In this document: piece by piece, positions 45,789 through 54,694 of the stretch | How positions within the stretch are numbered: position 1 is the stretch's first letter | How the letters are laid out: the number at the start of each line of letters is the position of its first letter | DNA from: Streptomyces griseicoloratus | GTDB lineage: Bacteria > Actinomycetota > Actinomycetes > Streptomycetales > Streptomycetaceae | Length of the DNA stretch: 64,000 nt | Reading direction: 5' to 3' | Assembly: GCF_014534645.1 (NCBI RefSeq) | Contig: NZ_JACVQF010000233.1 | Coordinates: 1 to 64,000 of the forward strand | The notes under the pieces: generated by a model | Told to the model about the DNA's origin: nothing | Seen by the model: the letters and a program-made list of their open reading frames with translations, nothing else | Database searches by the model: none | Translations under genes and position numbers: made by a program

Positions 45789-48473
45789 ATGGACCCGAAC
45801 AGCCGGGGACCCGAGGAGTACGGCCACGACGATGGGGGCCCCTCCCGGTCGAGTGAATTCGAGACCGGGGGAGGCCACACGCCGCGCCCGCGCCCGCCCA
45901 GGGATCCCCTTACACCCGACTTCGGACAGCACGCGCCCGCGCTCGCCCGCACGGTGCAGCTCGTCTCCGGCGACTTCCTGCTCACCGTCAACCCCGTCGA
46001 CGGCAGCGAGATCGAGGCCTGCCCGCCCGGCGAGCGGCCCGCCCGGCCCGAGAAGTTCACCGCGGCCGAACGCGCCGAGGTGGACCGCGCCGCCCGGCCG
46101 CCCGCCCCGCCCGGACCGGCACGGCCCGAACGGCCGCTCACGGCCCGCCAGGACGAGCGTGAACGCCTGGTGCGGCTGCTCGCCCGCGGCCGCTCCGTAC
46201 GCCTCACCGGCCCCGCCGGCTCCGGCCGCACCAGCCTCCTCGACCTCGTCGCCGAGGACTGCGCCGACCTCGCACCCGACGGCGTGGTCCGCCTCAGCGG
46301 CTTCCACCGCACGGCCGACGACCTGCTGTACGACCTCTTCTACGCCGTCCACCGCGCACCCCTGCACCGCCCGGATCGGATCGAACTCCTCGCGCACCTC
46401 AGGGAGGTCGGCGCGGTCGTCGTCCTCGACGACGTCGAGTTCGGCGGCGCCGCCCTCGACGAACTGCTGGAGGCCACCCCCGAGTGCGCCTTCCTCATCG
46501 GCGCGACGCCGGACGTGCCCGCGCCGTCCGCCGCCTCCGCCGTCGAGGAGGTCTTCCTCACCGGCCTGGACCGCTCCGACGGCGTGGAGCTGCTCCAGCG
46601 GGCCGCCGGACGCACCCTCACCGACGAGGAGGCCAACTGGGCCGGCGACCTCTGGTTCGAGTCCGAGGGCCTGCCGCTGCGCTTCGTCCAGGCGGGCGCC
46701 CTGCTGCGCCAGCGCGACCGGCTGCGGGCCGGCGCCGACGCCGTCGACGAGTTCGGCGTCTTCGCGGACGCCCGCCCGGCCGACGACACGCCCTACGACG
46801 CCGCCGAGAGCGACGAGGTCCCGCTCCCGTCCCTCGGCGAGGCCGCCGCGCCCGCGCCGCTGCTCGCCTCCCGGCTGAGCGCCTCCGCCCAGGCCACCCT
46901 GGAGTTCGCCGTCGCCCTCGGCGGCGAGGTCCCGCACCAGGCCCACCTGCCCGCCCTGGTCGGCGACACCCACGCGGACGCCGCCCTCGGCGAGCTGGCC
47001 GACTGCGGCCTCGTCTCCCCGGTCGGCTCCCGCTACCGGCTGGCCGCCGGTGTGCTCACCCAGCTGGAGAGCGCCGGATACGCCGACGAGGCCCCCGCCA
47101 GGGCGCTGACGGCCGCCCAGCACTACGCCTGGTGGGCCGGGCACCCCTCGGTCACCCCGGAGCGCGTCTGCGCCGAGGCCGACGCCGTGCTGGCCGCCCT
47201 CGCCGTGCTGGTGCCGAGGACCACCCCGCCCGCCCAGGACGAGGAGAGCCCCGCCGTCCAGCTGGCCCGCACCGCGGCGCCCGCGTTCGCGGCCGGGCTG
47301 CACTGGAGCGCCTGGGAACGGACGCTGCGCTCCGGCAGCGAGGCCGCCCGGCTCGCCGGCGACGTCGCCGAACAGGCCTACTTCCACCACGAACTCGGCA
47401 TCCTCGCGCTGTGCGACGGACAGCTCGACCGGGCCCGCGCCGAGCTGGAGGCCTCCATCGGGCTGCGCGGCGCACTCTCCGACAAGCGCGGAGCCGTCGC
47501 GGGGCGCCGGGCCCTCGCCCTGGTCGCCGACCGCTCCGGGGACACGCCCGGCCCGGGCACCGCCGTGTCCGCTCCCGGCGTCCCCGAGGCCGTCGCCGGC
47601 GCCCCCGCGCACGGCCTCGGCCCCATGGCCGGGGACGAGGTGCCCGACGCCCGGCAGGAGGAGTCGGCGTCGCCGCCGGGGGGCGTGCCCGCCCCGTTCC
47701 CGCCGCTGCGGCCGTCCCCGCAGTCCCCGACGCTGGTGACCCACCGGGGCGCGTCCCCCGGCCCGTCCCACAAGGCCGGGACCGGCATCAAGGGCTTCGC
47801 CCGGCGCAACCTGGTCGCCGCCGGAGCGGGCGCGCTGCTCGTGGCCGTACTCGGCACGGTGGTGACGCTCGGCGCCACCTCGGACAACGACGCCGGTGAC
47901 CCCTCCGACCGGGTGGGCGTCAACCCGTCGGCGAGCCAGGGCGTCGACGACGGCAGCCTCGGCGCCGACCGGGCGGGCGACGGCAGCGACGACTCCGCCG
48001 ACACCGGCGAGGCCACCAGCCGGCCGACCGACCCCGGCCCGGACGGCACCTTCGGCACGTCCGACGACCCGACGCCGACGGAATCGTCCGGCCCGTCGGA
48101 CGATCCGAGCGGTACCAAGAGCCCCGACGACTCGGACGAGCCCGACGGACCGAGCGGCTCGGGCAGCCCGGACGACCCGTCGTCGTCTTCGAAGCCGCCC
48201 ACGTCGCCGAAGCCGACGGTGAAGCCGCCGACGTCCAAGCCGCCGACGTCCGAGCCGCCCACCTCGGAGCCGCCCACCTCCGACCCGCCCCCGACCTCCG
48301 AGAAGCCGACGTCCGAGCCGCCCCCGCCGTCGACACCGGAGACGTCCGACACGGCGAGCGGTCCCGTCTCCAGCGCCCCGGCGAGCACCACCGCGAGCGC
48401 GCCGCAGAGCAGCACGAGCAGCGACGCGGGATCGCCGAGCGGCTCCGGTCCGGCGACGGGCCAGGTGATCTGA
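45789..48473 (+). CDS. large P-loop NTPase-like membrane protein with Ser/Thr/Pro-rich extracellular tail
   Basis: An 894-residue protein. Residues about 50-135 are a linker; a P-loop GPAGSGRT follows at 141-148, with Arg147 where Lys is expected, and a Walker B-like VVVLDDVEF, as in STAND/AAA-type ATPases. A winged-helix-like and helical region extends to about 640. One membrane helix lies near 675-697 (NLVAAGAGALLVAVLGTVV), then about 200 residues very rich in Ser, Thr, Pro, Asp and Gly with PPTSEPPTS-type repeats, probably outside the cell and attached to or spanning the wall. Function is unknown. ATG 45789 has only a weak G-rich site; a mini-repeat lies in its first codons. Confidence 0.78.
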   Translation: MDPNSRGPEEYGHDDGGPSRSSEFETGGGHTPRPRPPRDPLTPDFGQHAPALARTVQLVSGDFLLTVNPVDGSEIEACPPGERPARPEKFTAAERAEVDRAARPPAPPGPARPERPLTARQDERERLVRLLARGRSVRLTGPAGSGRTSLLDLVAEDCADLAPDGVVRLSGFHRTADDLLYDLFYAVHRAPLHRPDRIELLAHLREVGAVVVLDDVEFGGAALDELLEATPECAFLIGATPDVPAPSAASAVEEVFLTGLDRSDGVELLQRAAGRTLTDEEANWAGDLWFESEGLPLRFVQAGALLRQRDRLRAGADAVDEFGVFADARPADDTPYDAAESDEVPLPSLGEAAAPAPLLASRLSASAQATLEFAVALGGEVPHQAHLPALVGDTHADAALGELADCGLVSPVGSRYRLAAGVLTQLESAGYADEAPARALTAAQHYAWWAGHPSVTPERVCAEADAVLAALAVLVPRTTPPAQDEESPAVQLARTAAPAFAAGLHWSAWERTLRSGSEAARLAGDVAEQAYFHHELGILALCDGQLDRARAELEASIGLRGALSDKRGAVAGRRALALVADRSGDTPGPGTAVSAPGVPEAVAGAPAHGLGPMAGDEVPDARQEESASPPGGVPAPFPPLRPSPQSPTLVTHRGASPGPSHKAGTGIKGFARRNLVAAGAGALLVAVLGTVVTLGATSDNDAGDPSDRVGVNPSASQGVDDGSLGADRAGDGSDDSADTGEATSRPTDPGPDGTFGTSDDPTPTESSGPSDDPSGTKSPDDSDEPDGPSGSGSPDDPSSSSKPPTSPKPTVKPPTSKPPTSEPPTSEPPTSDPPPTSEKPTSEPPPPSTPETSDTASGPVSSAPASTTASAPQSSTSSDAGSPSGSGPATGQVI
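45834..45874 (+). repeat. mini-repeat with stem inside the 5' end of the P-loop protein gene
   Basis: After GGGGGCC, the arms CCTCCCGGTC (45841-45850) and GACCGGGGGAGG (45863-45874) pair with a two-base bulge around a TCGA-GTGAAT-TCGA-like centre. It resembles the G-run interspersed repeats at 15997 and 36513 and lies in frame, coding GGPSRSSEFETGGG. Confidence 0.45.
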
Positions 48474-48486
48474 GGCCCCTCGGCAC

Positions 48487-48527
48487 GCGTGAGGGCCGGG
48501 TCCGTCCGCCGGACCCGGCCCTCACGC
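48487..48527. terminator. 18-bp perfect-stem bidirectional terminator
   Basis: GCGTGAGGGCCGGGTCCG and its exact complement flank loop TCCGC, 13 bases after the P-loop protein stop and 11 bases beyond the nucS stop on the other strand. It serves two convergent genes. Confidence 0.88.
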
Positions 48528-48538
48528 ATGCCGTCCGC

Positions 48539-49210
48539 TCAGAACAGCCGCAGCTTGTCGTCCTCGATGCCGCGCAGCGCGTCGTAGTCGAGCACCTGGC
48601 AGCCGATGCCGCGGTCGGTGGCCAGGACCCGGGCCTGCGGCTTGATCTCCTGGGCGGCGAAGACACCGCGCACCGGCGCGAGATGGGGATCGCGGTTCAA
48701 CAGTTCCAGATAGCGCGTGAGTTGCTCCACGCCGTCGATCTCGCCACGGCGCTTGATCTCGACCGCGACGGTCCCGCCCTCGGCGTCCCGGCACAGGATG
48801 TCGACCGGGCCGATGGCCGTCGGGTACTCGCGGCGGATGAGGGTGTAGCCCTCGCCGAGCGTCTCGATGCGGTCGGCCAGCAGCTCCTGGAGGTGCGCTT
48901 CCACGCCGTCCTTGATCAGGCCCGGGTCCACGCCCAGTTCGTGCGAGGAGTCGTGGAGGATCTCCTCCATCGTGATGATGAGCTTTTCGCCCGCCTTGTT
49001 GACGACGGTCCACACGCCCGCCTCGTCGCCGGTGCCCTCCTTCAGCGTGCAGGGCGGCGACATCCAGTTCAGGGGCTTGTAGGCCCGGTCGTCGGCATGG
49101 ATCGAGACGCTGCCGTCCGCCTTGACCAGGATGAGGCGGGGGGCCGAGGGGAGGTGGGCGGTGAGCCGCCCGGCGTAGTCCACGGAGCAGCGGGCAATGA
49201 CGAGACGCAT
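48539..49210 (-). CDS. nucS: mismatch-specific endonuclease NucS/EndoMS
   Basis: NucS cuts both strands at mismatches and replaces MutS/MutL in most actinobacteria. The 223-residue protein has an N-terminal DNA-binding/dimerisation domain and a RecB-like nuclease domain with D137 (GPVDILCRD), E151 and K153 (VAVEIKRRG), followed by the QLTRYLELL helix. The C-terminus ends KLRLF, consistent with a beta-clamp binding tail. ATG 49210 is preferred; upstream in-frame starts would add a non-conserved extension. Confidence 0.95.
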   Translation of the reverse strand: MRLVIARCSVDYAGRLTAHLPSAPRLILVKADGSVSIHADDRAYKPLNWMSPPCTLKEGTGDEAGVWTVVNKAGEKLIITMEEILHDSSHELGVDPGLIKDGVEAHLQELLADRIETLGEGYTLIRREYPTAIGPVDILCRDAEGGTVAVEIKRRGEIDGVEQLTRYLELLNRDPHLAPVRGVFAAQEIKPQARVLATDRGIGCQVLDYDALRGIEDDKLRLF

Positions 49211-49490
49211 GGTCGGCAACGCTACTCGACGGGCCGGGCCCGACGCGATTCGCGTCCCGGGGGGAGCCGGGGTGAGCCGCCCCACTTTTCCCATAAGGCC
49301 CATGTTGCGCACTGGCCGATTGTGTCCCTAACCGAAGGGGCCCATCTGGGCATTCTCCTGGTGCGGTCACGTTCGGTTGCTTACGGTATTGAACGGGAGG
49401 TCGCGACGTGTGTACGGAGCGTGTTCGACATCGCGCACTCCCTTTACTGTCCGGCAACCCCTGCTGGTCGGGGGTGCGAGAGGAGAACCC

Positions 49491-49883
49491 ATGTCGCTCG
49501 ACGTCTCACCGGCCCTACTCGAAAAGGCCGAGCGAGGCGAGGTCGACGAAGCAGAATTCGTCGACTGCGTCCGGACCTCCCTGCCCTACGCATGGGAGAT
49601 GATCAGCTCCCTGGTGGCACAGCTGAAGGTGGACGGCGGAGCCTTCGCCGACAACCAGACGCCCCCGCCGGACGAGCAGGCACGCGGTCAGCTGCTGCGT
49701 GCGCTCGCGAGTGACGCGATACGCGGCGCGCTGCAACGGCACTTCGGTGTGCGGCTGGCCTTCCAGAACTGCCACCGGGTGGCGGTGTTCCCGTTGGACT
49801 CCTCGGTCGACGAGACGCTGGCCCGTTTCACCTCGGTGCGCAGCCAGTTGCTGAACCAGTCGCCGGAACTGCGCGACTGCTGA
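49491..49883 (+). CDS. SCO5389 family protein
   Basis: A 130-residue soluble protein conserved in Streptomyces with no known function. The sequence starts SLDVSPALLEKAERGEVDEAEFVDCVRTSLPYAWE (segment EAEFVDCVRTSLPYAWE) and has a basic middle and the FPLDSSVDETLARFTSVRSQLLNQSPE-type helical end. No catalytic motif or membrane helix is seen. ATG 49491 follows GAGAGGAGAA. It is transcribed divergently from nucS and convergently with the monooxygenase gene. Confidence 0.85.
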   Translation: MSLDVSPALLEKAERGEVDEAEFVDCVRTSLPYAWEMISSLVAQLKVDGGAFADNQTPPPDEQARGQLLRALASDAIRGALQRHFGVRLAFQNCHRVAVFPLDSSVDETLARFTSVRSQLLNQSPELRDC

Positions 49884-50009
49884 GGCGGATGGTCGCTCGC
49901 TTGCCGCTCCGTACGCGGGAGGTGCAGTCTGTACCGGAGCGGCAAGCTCCCCGCCGGGCCCGGAGTTCGCCGGGTCCGCCCGAGTCCGCGGGCACCGCGG
50001 CCGGGCCGT

Positions 50010-51038
50010 TCAGCGGAGCTGGGGGAGTACCTCGGTTCCGAGCCGCCGTACGTTCTCCTCGGTCGCCGCCAGATCGCCGGAACCCTCGACGAGCAGCGCG
50101 AACCGGGAGATGCCGGTCCGCTCGCTGGTCGCCGCGAGCCGGTCCGCGCACAGCCGGGGCGGGCCCACCGGGTGCAGCCCGCAGAGCAGTTCGGTGTACG
50201 CCAGCGGGTCGCGCATCTGCCGGGCGCGTCCGTCCACCGTGACATGGGCCTCGAGGCCCTGACGCAGCCAGCCCGGCATCGCCTTCTGCAGCGTCTCCGC
50301 CGCGTCCGTGCGCCGGTCCGCGATCTGGCAGACGCCGGCCGAGACGTGCTCCGCGCCGTGGATCTCCGCCGCCGGCCTGCCGGCGGCCCGGGCGTGCTGC
50401 CGCCACAGGGCGACCATCTCGGCCTTCTCCTCGTCCCCGACGTGCATGCCGAGCAGCATCGGCAGGCCCCGCTCGGCGGCCAGGCGCACGCTCGCCGGTG
50501 AGGTGCAGGCGACGACGACCTCGGGACCCGGGGCGTCCGACAGGGACTCCGAGGGCCGCGGGACCACGGGCACCTCACGGAACCGGAACCGGTCCCCCGA
50601 GGCCCCGACCGCCGGTTCGCGCAGCCAGCGCACCAGCAGATCGAGTGATTCCGGGAACCCCTTCTCGTACGCCTCCAGACCCGAGCCGAACACCTCCAGG
50701 TCGACCCACGGGCCGCCCCGGCCGACGCCCAGCGAGAACCGGCCACCGCTCGTGACGTGCAGCAGGGCGGCCTGCTCGCCGAGGGCCACGGGGTGGGCGG
50801 TGGGCAGCACGCTGACCGCCGTGCCGACCCGGATGCGGCGGGTGCGGCCGAGCAGCAGCGCGGCCAGCGTCACCGCCGACGGACAGGTGCCGTACGGCAC
50901 GAAGTGGTGCTCGGCCAGCCAGACCGTGTCGAGCCCCGACTCCTCGGCGACCTCGGCCGAGCGGACCGCGCGGTGCAGCGCTTCCCCCTGGCCCTGCCCC
51001 GGGAACTGGGCGCCCAACACGAAACTTCCTACGCGCAT
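50010..51038 (-). CDS. luciferase-like flavin-dependent monooxygenase
   Basis: A 342-residue bacterial-luciferase-fold oxidoreductase, probably using F420 or reduced FMN. It has the barrel start MRVGSFVLGAQFPGQ, the conserved LAEHHF segment, TAVSVLPTAHPVALGEQAALL and GVGRGGPWVDLEVFG. ATG 51038 follows AGGAAAAAAG. The substrate is unknown; it is single and surrounded by unrelated genes. Confidence 0.88.
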   Translation of the reverse strand: MRVGSFVLGAQFPGQGQGEALHRAVRSAEVAEESGLDTVWLAEHHFVPYGTCPSAVTLAALLLGRTRRIRVGTAVSVLPTAHPVALGEQAALLHVTSGGRFSLGVGRGGPWVDLEVFGSGLEAYEKGFPESLDLLVRWLREPAVGASGDRFRFREVPVVPRPSESLSDAPGPEVVVACTSPASVRLAAERGLPMLLGMHVGDEEKAEMVALWRQHARAAGRPAAEIHGAEHVSAGVCQIADRRTDAAETLQKAMPGWLRQGLEAHVTVDGRARQMRDPLAYTELLCGLHPVGPPRLCADRLAATSERTGISRFALLVEGSGDLAATEENVRRLGTEVLPQLR

Positions 51039-51296
51039 TGCTTTTTTCCTGCTTCCTCGGCTCCGACACGGAGCTCCCCCACAGGGCATAACCGTCTGAC
51101 ACGTGCCGAGGACACGGCCGGGCGAAGAGATTTGCGGATTGTCTGCAGAACGGGCCGGTGCCGAGCGGCCGGGGACGGCCCTCCGGGGAGCCCCGCACAG
51201 CGGAGTTGTGGCCATCGGAGCCGTACGCGTACCCCTCCGCGTGCCGCGTACGCTGGATGCGGCCCGTACCTTCTGTATAGCTCCGTGAGGTGTCCT

Positions 51297-51629
51297 GTGT
51301 CCCCGCGTCGCAACCGACCCAAGGGAGCCGGTTCGTCCGGCCGGAGCGCCGAGGACGACCGGTCCGGCCGCTACGGCGGCTGGCAGTCGTCGGAGAACTG
51401 GCAGGGCGAGGACTGGAGCGTACGGCACGTGGCGGGCGCCAGCGCGCAGGGCAAGTCCTACCGCTGCCCGGGCTGCGACCAGCTGATCCCGGACGGCGTC
51501 CCGCACGTGGTGGCCTGGCCGGAGCACGCGGGCGTCGACGACCGCCGGCACTGGCACAAGTCCTGCTGGAACGCGAAGGACCGCCGCACCACGCGGGTGC
51601 AGCGGTCCCGTAACGCGCCGAAGTTCTGA
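51297..51629 (+). CDS. small zinc-ribbon protein
   Basis: A 110-residue basic protein starting at GTG 51297 after GAGGTG. After a polar N-terminus it has CPGC (about residue 60), HVVAWPEH, and HWHKSC, a Cys2-His-Cys arrangement that probably binds one zinc. A TATAGC hexamer about 20 bases upstream may be the -10 box. Orthologues were once labelled ATP/GTP-binding, but no nucleotide motif is visible. Function unknown. Confidence 0.8.
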   Translation: MSPRRNRPKGAGSSGRSAEDDRSGRYGGWQSSENWQGEDWSVRHVAGASAQGKSYRCPGCDQLIPDGVPHVVAWPEHAGVDDRRHWHKSCWNAKDRRTTRVQRSRNAPKF

Positions 51630-51647
51630 ACTCCCCCGTTCCGGCCC

Positions 51648-52517
51648 TTACACGTCCCGCTTCTGCAGCAGGGCGACGGCGCCGGCGAACGCCGCGGCGG
51701 TCACCGCGAGCATGATCCACAGCGGATCCCAGCCCGACGGGCCGGAGTCCGTGAGCGAGTTGGCGTAGAAGATGCTGAGCTGGTTCGGGATCGAGTACTC
51801 GAACAGGGCCTGCTGCACGTCCTTCAGCGACTGGGAGAACATGAACAGCGCGATCACCAGCGGTGCCAGCACGGCCCCGATCATGATGGTGATGGCGCCC
51901 GCCGAGTGCCGGATCACCGAGCCGATGGCCAGCGAGAGCAGCCCGAGCAGCGCGATGTAGAGCGAGACGCCGACGGTCGCCTTGAACCACTCCTCGCCGG
52001 TGGGTTCCAGCGCCCCCTCGCCCTCCAGCATGGCCACGTGCGCGAAGGCCACCAGCGAGGCGGAGACCAGCGTCACCACGAACGCCACCAGGAAGAACAC
52101 GATCGCCTTCGCGGCGAGGACCCGGCCCCGGTTGGGGCAGGCGACCATCGTGGTCCGGATCATGCCGGTGCCGTACTCGGAGGCGGTGGTCAGCACGCCG
52201 AGCGTGATGACGCACATGCTGCCGAGGAGCAGCCCGAAGAAGCCCAGCTCCAGCGGGTTCGCATTGGAGGCGTCGGCGGAGGAGTTCGCCACCACGGCGC
52301 CGGCCAGCAGGCCGATGCCGACGACCAGCAGGACGAACACGCCCAGCGTCCACATCGTCGAGCGGACCGACCTGATCTTCGTCCACTCGGAGCCGACCGC
52401 GTGCCAGAGGGTCGTGCGCACGACCGGGATCGGCGAGGTGTAGGTGGGGTACGGCGATCCGGGCGCCGCCTGCCACTCGGGCGCGGCCTGCGGCATCGGG
52501 TGCTGGGGCGTGCTCAT
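51648..52517 (-). CDS. ABC-2 family permease (copy 1)
   Basis: A 289-residue membrane protein with a Pro-rich N-terminal tail (about 40 residues) then SEWTKIRSVRSTMWTL, the first of six helices. It is homologous to the permease at 53921-54694 (shared SEWTKIRSV, EYGTGMIRT/EYSTGMIRT). Its ATG overlaps the ATPase stop by four bases. The pair is an ABC exporter of unknown substrate. Confidence 0.9.
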   Translation of the reverse strand: MSTPQHPMPQAAPEWQAAPGSPYPTYTSPIPVVRTTLWHAVGSEWTKIRSVRSTMWTLGVFVLLVVGIGLLAGAVVANSSADASNANPLELGFFGLLLGSMCVITLGVLTTASEYGTGMIRTTMVACPNRGRVLAAKAIVFFLVAFVVTLVSASLVAFAHVAMLEGEGALEPTGEEWFKATVGVSLYIALLGLLSLAIGSVIRHSAGAITIMIGAVLAPLVIALFMFSQSLKDVQQALFEYSIPNQLSIFYANSLTDSGPSGWDPLWIMLAVTAAAFAGAVALLQKRDV

Positions 52518-53782
52518 CGGGCGTCCTCGGACTTGGTCGGGTTGGTGGCGGGCGCGGTGGCGGGGGCGGCGGGCGCGGCGGCGGGTTGCGCGGGGGGCTG
52601 GGCGGGCTGGGCGGGCGGCTCGGCGGCCGGCCCGCCCGGAGCCCCGCCCTGCGGCGCCGGCTGCGCGTAGGGGTTGGGCGACGGCTGCCCGCCCGGTGCC
52701 GCCGGGGCGCCGTACGGCCCCGGCGTGCCCTGCGGCGCCGGGAACGGCTGCCCGCCCTGCTGGGGCGGCGGCGGGGCGTACCAGCCGGGCTGGCCCTGCC
52801 CGGGCACCGGCATCGGAGGCTGCGCGCCGGGCGGCAGCGGCTGCTGGAGCCCGGCCTTCTGGTCGGCGACCGACCGGTAGTCGACGGCGCCCTGCGTCAT
52901 CCGCATGTACGCCTCCTCCAGCGAGGCCTGGTGCGGGGACAGCTCCCACAGCCGTACGCCGGAGTCGTGCGCGATGTCACTGATCCGGGGCAGCGGCAGA
53001 CCGGTAACGCGCAGCGCGCCGTCCTGCTCGGGCAGTACCTGGCCGCCCGCCTCGGTCAGCGCGGAGGTCAGCTTCTCCCGCAGCTGGGGCTCGGTGTCCG
53101 GGGTGCGGACGCGCGCGAAGTCGGCGGAGTTGGCGGAGATGAAGTCCTTGACGCTCATGTCGGAGAGCAGCTGACCGCGCCCGATGACGATGAGGTGGTC
53201 GGCGGTCAACGCCATCTCGCTCATCAGGTGGGAGGAGACGAAGACCGTACGGCCCTCGGCGGCGAGGGACTTCATCAGGTTGCGCACCCAGAGGATGCCC
53301 TCGGGGTCGAGGCCGTTGACCGGCTCGTCGAACAGCAGCACCTGGGGGTCGCCGAGCAGGGCGGCGGCGATGCCGAGCCGCTGGCCCATGCCGAGCGAGA
53401 AGCCCTTCGACCGCCGCCCCGCCACGTCCTGGAGGCCGACCACACCGAGCACCTCGTCCACGCGCCGGGCCGGGATGCCGGACAGCTGGGCCAGGCTCAG
53501 CAGGTGGTTGCGGGCGGAACGCCCGCCGTGCACGGCCTTGGCGTCGAGCAGGGCGCCGACCTGGCGGGGCGCGTTGGGCAGCCTGCGGTACGGGTAGCCG
53601 CCGATGGTCACGTGTCCCGCGGTGGGGTTGTCCAGCCCGAGGATCATCCTCATCGTCGTCGACTTGCCCGAGCCGTTCGGCCCGAGGAAGCCGGTGACGG
53701 CACCGGGCCGCACCTGGAAGGACAGGTTGTACACAGCGGTCTTGTCACCGTAGCGTTTGGTCAGGCCGACTGCCTCGATCAT
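52514..53782 (-). CDS. ABC transporter ATPase with Pro/Gln-rich C-terminal extension (copy 1)
   Basis: A 422-residue ATPase: Walker A GPNGSGKSTTMRM, signature FSLGMGQRLGIA (degenerate LSGGQ), Walker B VLLFDEPVNGLDPEG, H-loop VSSHLMSEM. Residues about 310-422 are a Pro/Gly/Gln/Ala tail (PPPPQQGGQ, PAQPPAQPAA) absent from ordinary homologues and from its tandem paralogue. ATG 53782 is used; GTG 53791 is equally possible. Confidence 0.9.
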   Translation of the reverse strand: MIEAVGLTKRYGDKTAVYNLSFQVRPGAVTGFLGPNGSGKSTTMRMILGLDNPTAGHVTIGGYPYRRLPNAPRQVGALLDAKAVHGGRSARNHLLSLAQLSGIPARRVDEVLGVVGLQDVAGRRSKGFSLGMGQRLGIAAALLGDPQVLLFDEPVNGLDPEGILWVRNLMKSLAAEGRTVFVSSHLMSEMALTADHLIVIGRGQLLSDMSVKDFISANSADFARVRTPDTEPQLREKLTSALTEAGGQVLPEQDGALRVTGLPLPRISDIAHDSGVRLWELSPHQASLEEAYMRMTQGAVDYRSVADQKAGLQQPLPPGAQPPMPVPGQGQPGWYAPPPPQQGGQPFPAPQGTPGPYGAPAAPGGQPSPNPYAQPAPQGGAPGGPAAEPPAQPAQPPAQPAAAPAAPATAPATNPTKSEDAR

Positions 53783-53920
53783 GCTCCGCACCCATCGAAA
53801 GGTTCAGGACAGCGGGGCATACGCCCCCGTAAGGGTTAGGAGGATATAGGGGCGCTGACGGTTCCGTTCAAAGGCGAGCAAAATCCGATCGCCGCCGAGC
53901 GCACCGGGGTCGGGCCCCGT

Positions 53921-54694
53921 CTAGGCGTCGCGTCTCTTCAGCACGGCGTACCCGCCGGCGAGCGCCGCGATCACCCACAGCACCATGATCCCGAGGCCGC
54001 CCCAGGGGCCGTACGGAGTGTCGTCGCCGATCGGCGTGACCACCTCCATGACCCTGCTGCCGGCCTGGTCGGGCAGGAACCGGCCGATCTTCTCCGTCGC
54101 CGAGACGTTGGCCAGGATGTTGGAGATCAGGAAGAAGAACGGCATCAGCACGGCGAGCGACAGCATCGGTGAGCGCAGCATCGCGGCGACGCCCATCGAG
54201 AACACGGCGATGAGCGTCATGTACAGGCCCCCGCCGACGACCGCGCGCAGCACCCCCGGATCGCCGATCGACGCTCCCAGGTCGCCGAGCATCGCCTGCC
54301 CGAGGAAGAAGGCGAGGACGCTGGTGGCCATGCCGACCACCAGGGCGAGGACGGTGGCCACCGCGATCTTGCTGAACAGGAACGTGCCACGCTGCGGCAC
54401 GGCGGCCAGCGAGGTGCGGATCATGCCGGTGCTGTACTCGTTCGCCACCACCAGCACGCCGAACACGATCATCGCCAGCTGGCCGAGACCCGTCCCGGCG
54501 AAGCTGATGAACGTCGGGTCGAAGGACAGCCGGTCCCGGACGCCCATGCCGCCGAACTCGTTCTTCGCCAGCGCCGAGATCAGCATCCCGAGGGCCACGG
54601 TGACGACCAGGGCGAGGGACAGCGTCCACACGGTGGAGGCGACCGACCTGATCTTGGTCCACTCGGAGCGGACCACCTGTGCCGCCGTGCTCAT
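53921..54694 (-). CDS. ABC-2 family permease (copy 2)
   Basis: A 257-residue six-helix membrane protein starting at ATG 54694 after GGAGGAAGGG, overlapping the ATPase gene by four bases. It shares SEWTKIRSV, ANEYSTGMIRTSL and the overall helix pattern with copy 1 but lacks its Pro-rich N-terminal tail. Substrate unknown. Confidence 0.9.
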   Translation of the reverse strand: MSTAAQVVRSEWTKIRSVASTVWTLSLALVVTVALGMLISALAKNEFGGMGVRDRLSFDPTFISFAGTGLGQLAMIVFGVLVVANEYSTGMIRTSLAAVPQRGTFLFSKIAVATVLALVVGMATSVLAFFLGQAMLGDLGASIGDPGVLRAVVGGGLYMTLIAVFSMGVAAMLRSPMLSLAVLMPFFFLISNILANVSATEKIGRFLPDQAGSRVMEVVTPIGDDTPYGPWGGLGIMVLWVIAALAGGYAVLKRRDA

